Of a stretch of 64,000 bases of DNA, positions 63,348-64,000 are shown piece after piece. The position numbers and the translations under genes are program-made. Every line of letters starts with the position of its first letter. The first letter of the stretch is position 1. Below the pieces are notes generated by a model. It saw nothing but the letters and a program-made list of their open reading frames with translations. It searched no databases and was not told the origin of the DNA. Source of the stretch: Amycolatopsis lurida (GTDB lineage: Bacteria > Actinomycetota > Actinomycetes > Mycobacteriales > Pseudonocardiaceae); contig NZ_FNTA01000004.1 in assembly GCF_900105055.1 (NCBI RefSeq), positions 2,077,501 to 2,141,500 of the forward strand, in the 5' to 3' direction.

Positions 63348-64000
63348 GCCCGTTCCGCGCCACGCCGCCGATCACGACGGACTGGGAGCACTTCGAGTTC
63401 ACCGTGGACGACGGCGTCGCCACGGTCACCTTGGACCGCCCCGAAAAACTGAACGCGCTCACCTTCGACGTCTACGCGGACCTGCGCGACCTGCTGGCCG
63501 AGTTGCCGCACCGCGGCGACGTCCGAGTGCTGGTCGTCACCGGCCGGGGGCGCGGCTTCTGCTCCGGCGGCGACGTCGAAGAGATCATCGGCGAGTTGCA
63601 GAGAATGGAGTCCGCCGAACTGCTGGAGTTCACGCGGATGACCGGCGCGGTGGTGAAGGCGCTGCGGGAGTGCCCCATCCCGGTGATCGCCGCGGTGAAC
63701 GGCATCGCGGCGGGCGCGGGTTCGGTGATCGCACTGGCGAGCGACTTCCGCCTGCTGGCGTCTTCGGCGAAGTTCGCCTTCCTGTTCACGAAGGTCGGCT
63801 TGGCCGGCGCGGACATGGGCTCGGCGTACCTGCTGCCGCGGCTCGTGGGTCTGGGCCGGGCGACCGAGTTGCTGATGCTGGGCGACAAGATCGACGCGAC
63901 GCGCGCGGAGGCGATCGGCCTGGCTTCGAAGGTGGTTCCCGACGCCGAGCTCGCTGCCGAGGCCTCCGCATTGGCGCGGCGCCTGGCCGATGGCCCGGCT
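63344..64000 (+). CDS. Enoyl-CoA hydratase/isomerase (3' end cut by window)
   Basis: 219 codons of a crotonase-fold protein are present. It has the CoA/oxyanion blocks VLVVTGRGRGFCSGGDVEEI and AAVNGIAAGAGSVIALASDF, then AKFAFLFTKVGLAGADMGSA, where the classical catalytic Glu positions are Thr/Ala-rich, so the exact reaction is uncertain. ATG at 63344 overlaps the SDR stop (ATGA). It is the fourth gene of the creatininase-ligase operon, which continues outside the window. Confidence 0.9.
   Translation, partial: MSPFRATPPITTDWEHFEFTVDDGVATVTLDRPEKLNALTFDVYADLRDLLAELPHRGDVRVLVVTGRGRGFCSGGDVEEIIGELQRMESAELLEFTRMTGAVVKALRECPIPVIAAVNGIAAGAGSVIALASDFRLLASSAKFAFLFTKVGLAGADMGSAYLLPRLVGLGRATELLMLGDKIDATRAEAIGLASKVVPDAELAAEASALARRLADGPA

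Overview
The window is high-GC DNA whose genes use GTG and TTG starts often and overlap by 1-4 bases. F420 biosynthesis (fbiC), a Ddn-type F420 enzyme, PaaX and TetR regulators and many long inverted repeats at gene ends point to a filamentous actinomycete. Pseudonocardiaceae, probably Amycolatopsis, is my inference. It reads as ordinary chromosome with accessory islands. I see no rRNA, tRNA or CRISPR.

Layout: an IS1634-like transposase-type ORF with altered catalytic residues runs off the left edge (1-1530). fbiC follows (1674-4271). A three-gene operon encodes an Fe(II)/2OG oxygenase, a SAM methyltransferase and a carnitine/choline acyltransferase (4422-8052). Next come a two-component system (8264-10419) and a leftward set of LVIVD-repeat protein, lipoprotein and membrane protein (13330-10385), with a palindrome over the lipoprotein start. 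Then follow a peptide-type solute-binding lipoprotein, a LysR/PRISE-type reductase divergon and an SDR.

The most unusual part is 18482-29814. It holds a secreted PstS-fold protein, a subtilase-like protein lacking the usual His motif, and a divergent locus. Leftward, that locus encodes a 784-aa membrane-anchored binding-protein-like protein and a sortase-like protein whose His, Cys and Arg positions all look replaced. Rightward it encodes PstC, PstA, PstB and a PstS that is membrane-anchored and altered at phosphate-contact positions. This may be a cell-surface uptake or sensing system derived from Pst.

29871-45922 holds redox, regulatory and housekeeping genes: quinone reductase, GNAT, WYL regulator with epoxide hydrolase, FHA and PH-domain proteins, an IS5-type remnant, lpd and an acyltransferase. 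It also has a proline iminopeptidase fused in frame to a Ddn domain, a LacI-controlled sugar operon with a perfect operator palindrome, and an Lnt-like N-acyltransferase. At 45999-50419 a response regulator and a histidine kinase flank an opposed ABC operon with two degenerate ATPases. 50621-55809 holds TetR regulators, a hydrolase, a carotenoid oxygenase and its divergent tandem HxlR regulator.

The right end (56272-64000) is amino-acid and aromatic catabolism: valine/leucine dehydrogenase, kynureninase, tryptophan 2,3-dioxygenase and PaaX, then divergently creatininase-type hydrolase, benzoate-CoA-ligase-type enzyme, SDR and enoyl-CoA hydratase (cut by the edge). Together these suggest tryptophan to kynurenine to anthranilate to a CoA-thioester route.
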